From Photorhabdus cinerea (GTDB lineage Bacteria > Pseudomonadota > Gammaproteobacteria > Enterobacterales > Enterobacteriaceae): a stretch of 64,000 nucleotides of DNA. The position numbers and the translations under genes are program-made. The DNA is taken from the NCBI RefSeq assembly GCF_011189575.1, contig NZ_PUJW01000007.1:124001-188000 (forward strand), in the 5' to 3' direction. Under the pieces are notes generated by a model, which saw only the letters and a list, made by a program, of their open reading frames with translations, had not been told where the DNA came from and did not search any database. This document shows, piece after piece, positions 63,879 to 64,000 of the stretch (position 1 is the stretch's first letter; every line of letters starts with the position of its first letter).

Positions 63879-64000
63879 TTTTTACTCCAAAGAATAATTT
63901 TTTACTATGCTAGTGTAACATTACTGATATAAGGTTGCTTTTATTTCAGAGGATACACTTCCGTAAAACAACGGTTAACTGATATTCTACCACACTATGA

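Noticed and set aside
63997..64000. Start codon of rhlB at the right edge
   Set aside because: ATGA is where E. coli gene order predicts rhlB, but four bases without a ribosome-binding site cannot support a call.

Overview
This window is a chromosomal segment of an enterobacterium of the Morganellaceae type, most likely Photorhabdus (or close kin such as Xenorhabdus). The evidence is E. coli-like gene order with diverged proteins, a complete enterobacterial common antigen (ECA) cluster, an ERIC element, an E. coli-type GlmZ small RNA gene and an AT-rich background. The genus is inferred from overall resemblance; no marker in the window proves it.

Layout. 1-8521: the hflK-hflX-hfq-miaA-mutL-amiB-tsaE block on the minus strand, with queG divergent. 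8522-9165: no convincing gene, but three DnaA boxes and a consensus IHF site, exactly where E. coli carries the replication-control locus datA (between queG and the glycine tRNAs). 9166-14073: an accessory insert holding an exported orphan protein, a LysR regulator divergent from a TTC38-like TPR protein plus EamA exporter operon, and a Phd/ParE toxin-antitoxin pair. 14085-20692: three tRNA-Gly genes, orn, and rsgA-psd-mscM. 20736-24606: a second accessory stretch with a PAAR protein, two frameshifted genes that look like a decayed type VI secretion cargo module, YoeB/YefM, and about 1 kb of AT-rich non-coding DNA. 24702-37991: recQ-pldB-yigL, yigI, rarD, a truncated acetyltransferase next to an ERIC element, corA, uvrD with a LexA box, the lptM-dapF-yigA-xerC-yigB operon and cyaY. 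38021-45244: cyaA divergent from hemCDXY. 45318-46825: a TM2 protein gene, glmZ with a sigma-54 promoter and GlrR sites, and the Arg-His-Leu-Pro tRNA operon. 46979-61524: yifK and the full ECA cluster. 61762-63878: rho and trxA.

How the genes work together. The ECA cluster supplies every step from lipid-I formation (WecA) through UDP-ManNAcA and TDP-Fuc4NAc synthesis, transfer, flipping, polymerisation and chain-length control. hemCDXY makes uroporphyrinogen III next to adenylate cyclase. Hfq, encoded at 2.2-2.5 kb, is a known partner of GlmZ-type sRNAs. The accessory parts sit at conserved boundaries (between datA-like DNA and the tRNA-Gly genes, after mscM, after rarD), which fits insertion into a stable backbone.

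The most rewarding non-coding observations are the datA-like locus, glmZ with its upstream control region (which explains away a 67-codon open frame), operators in front of both toxin-antitoxin pairs, and a LexA box in front of uvrD. I found no CRISPR array, intact insertion sequence or prophage, and no clearly novel multi-gene system. The nearest candidates are the LysR/TTC38/EamA cluster and the decayed PAAR-linked module.
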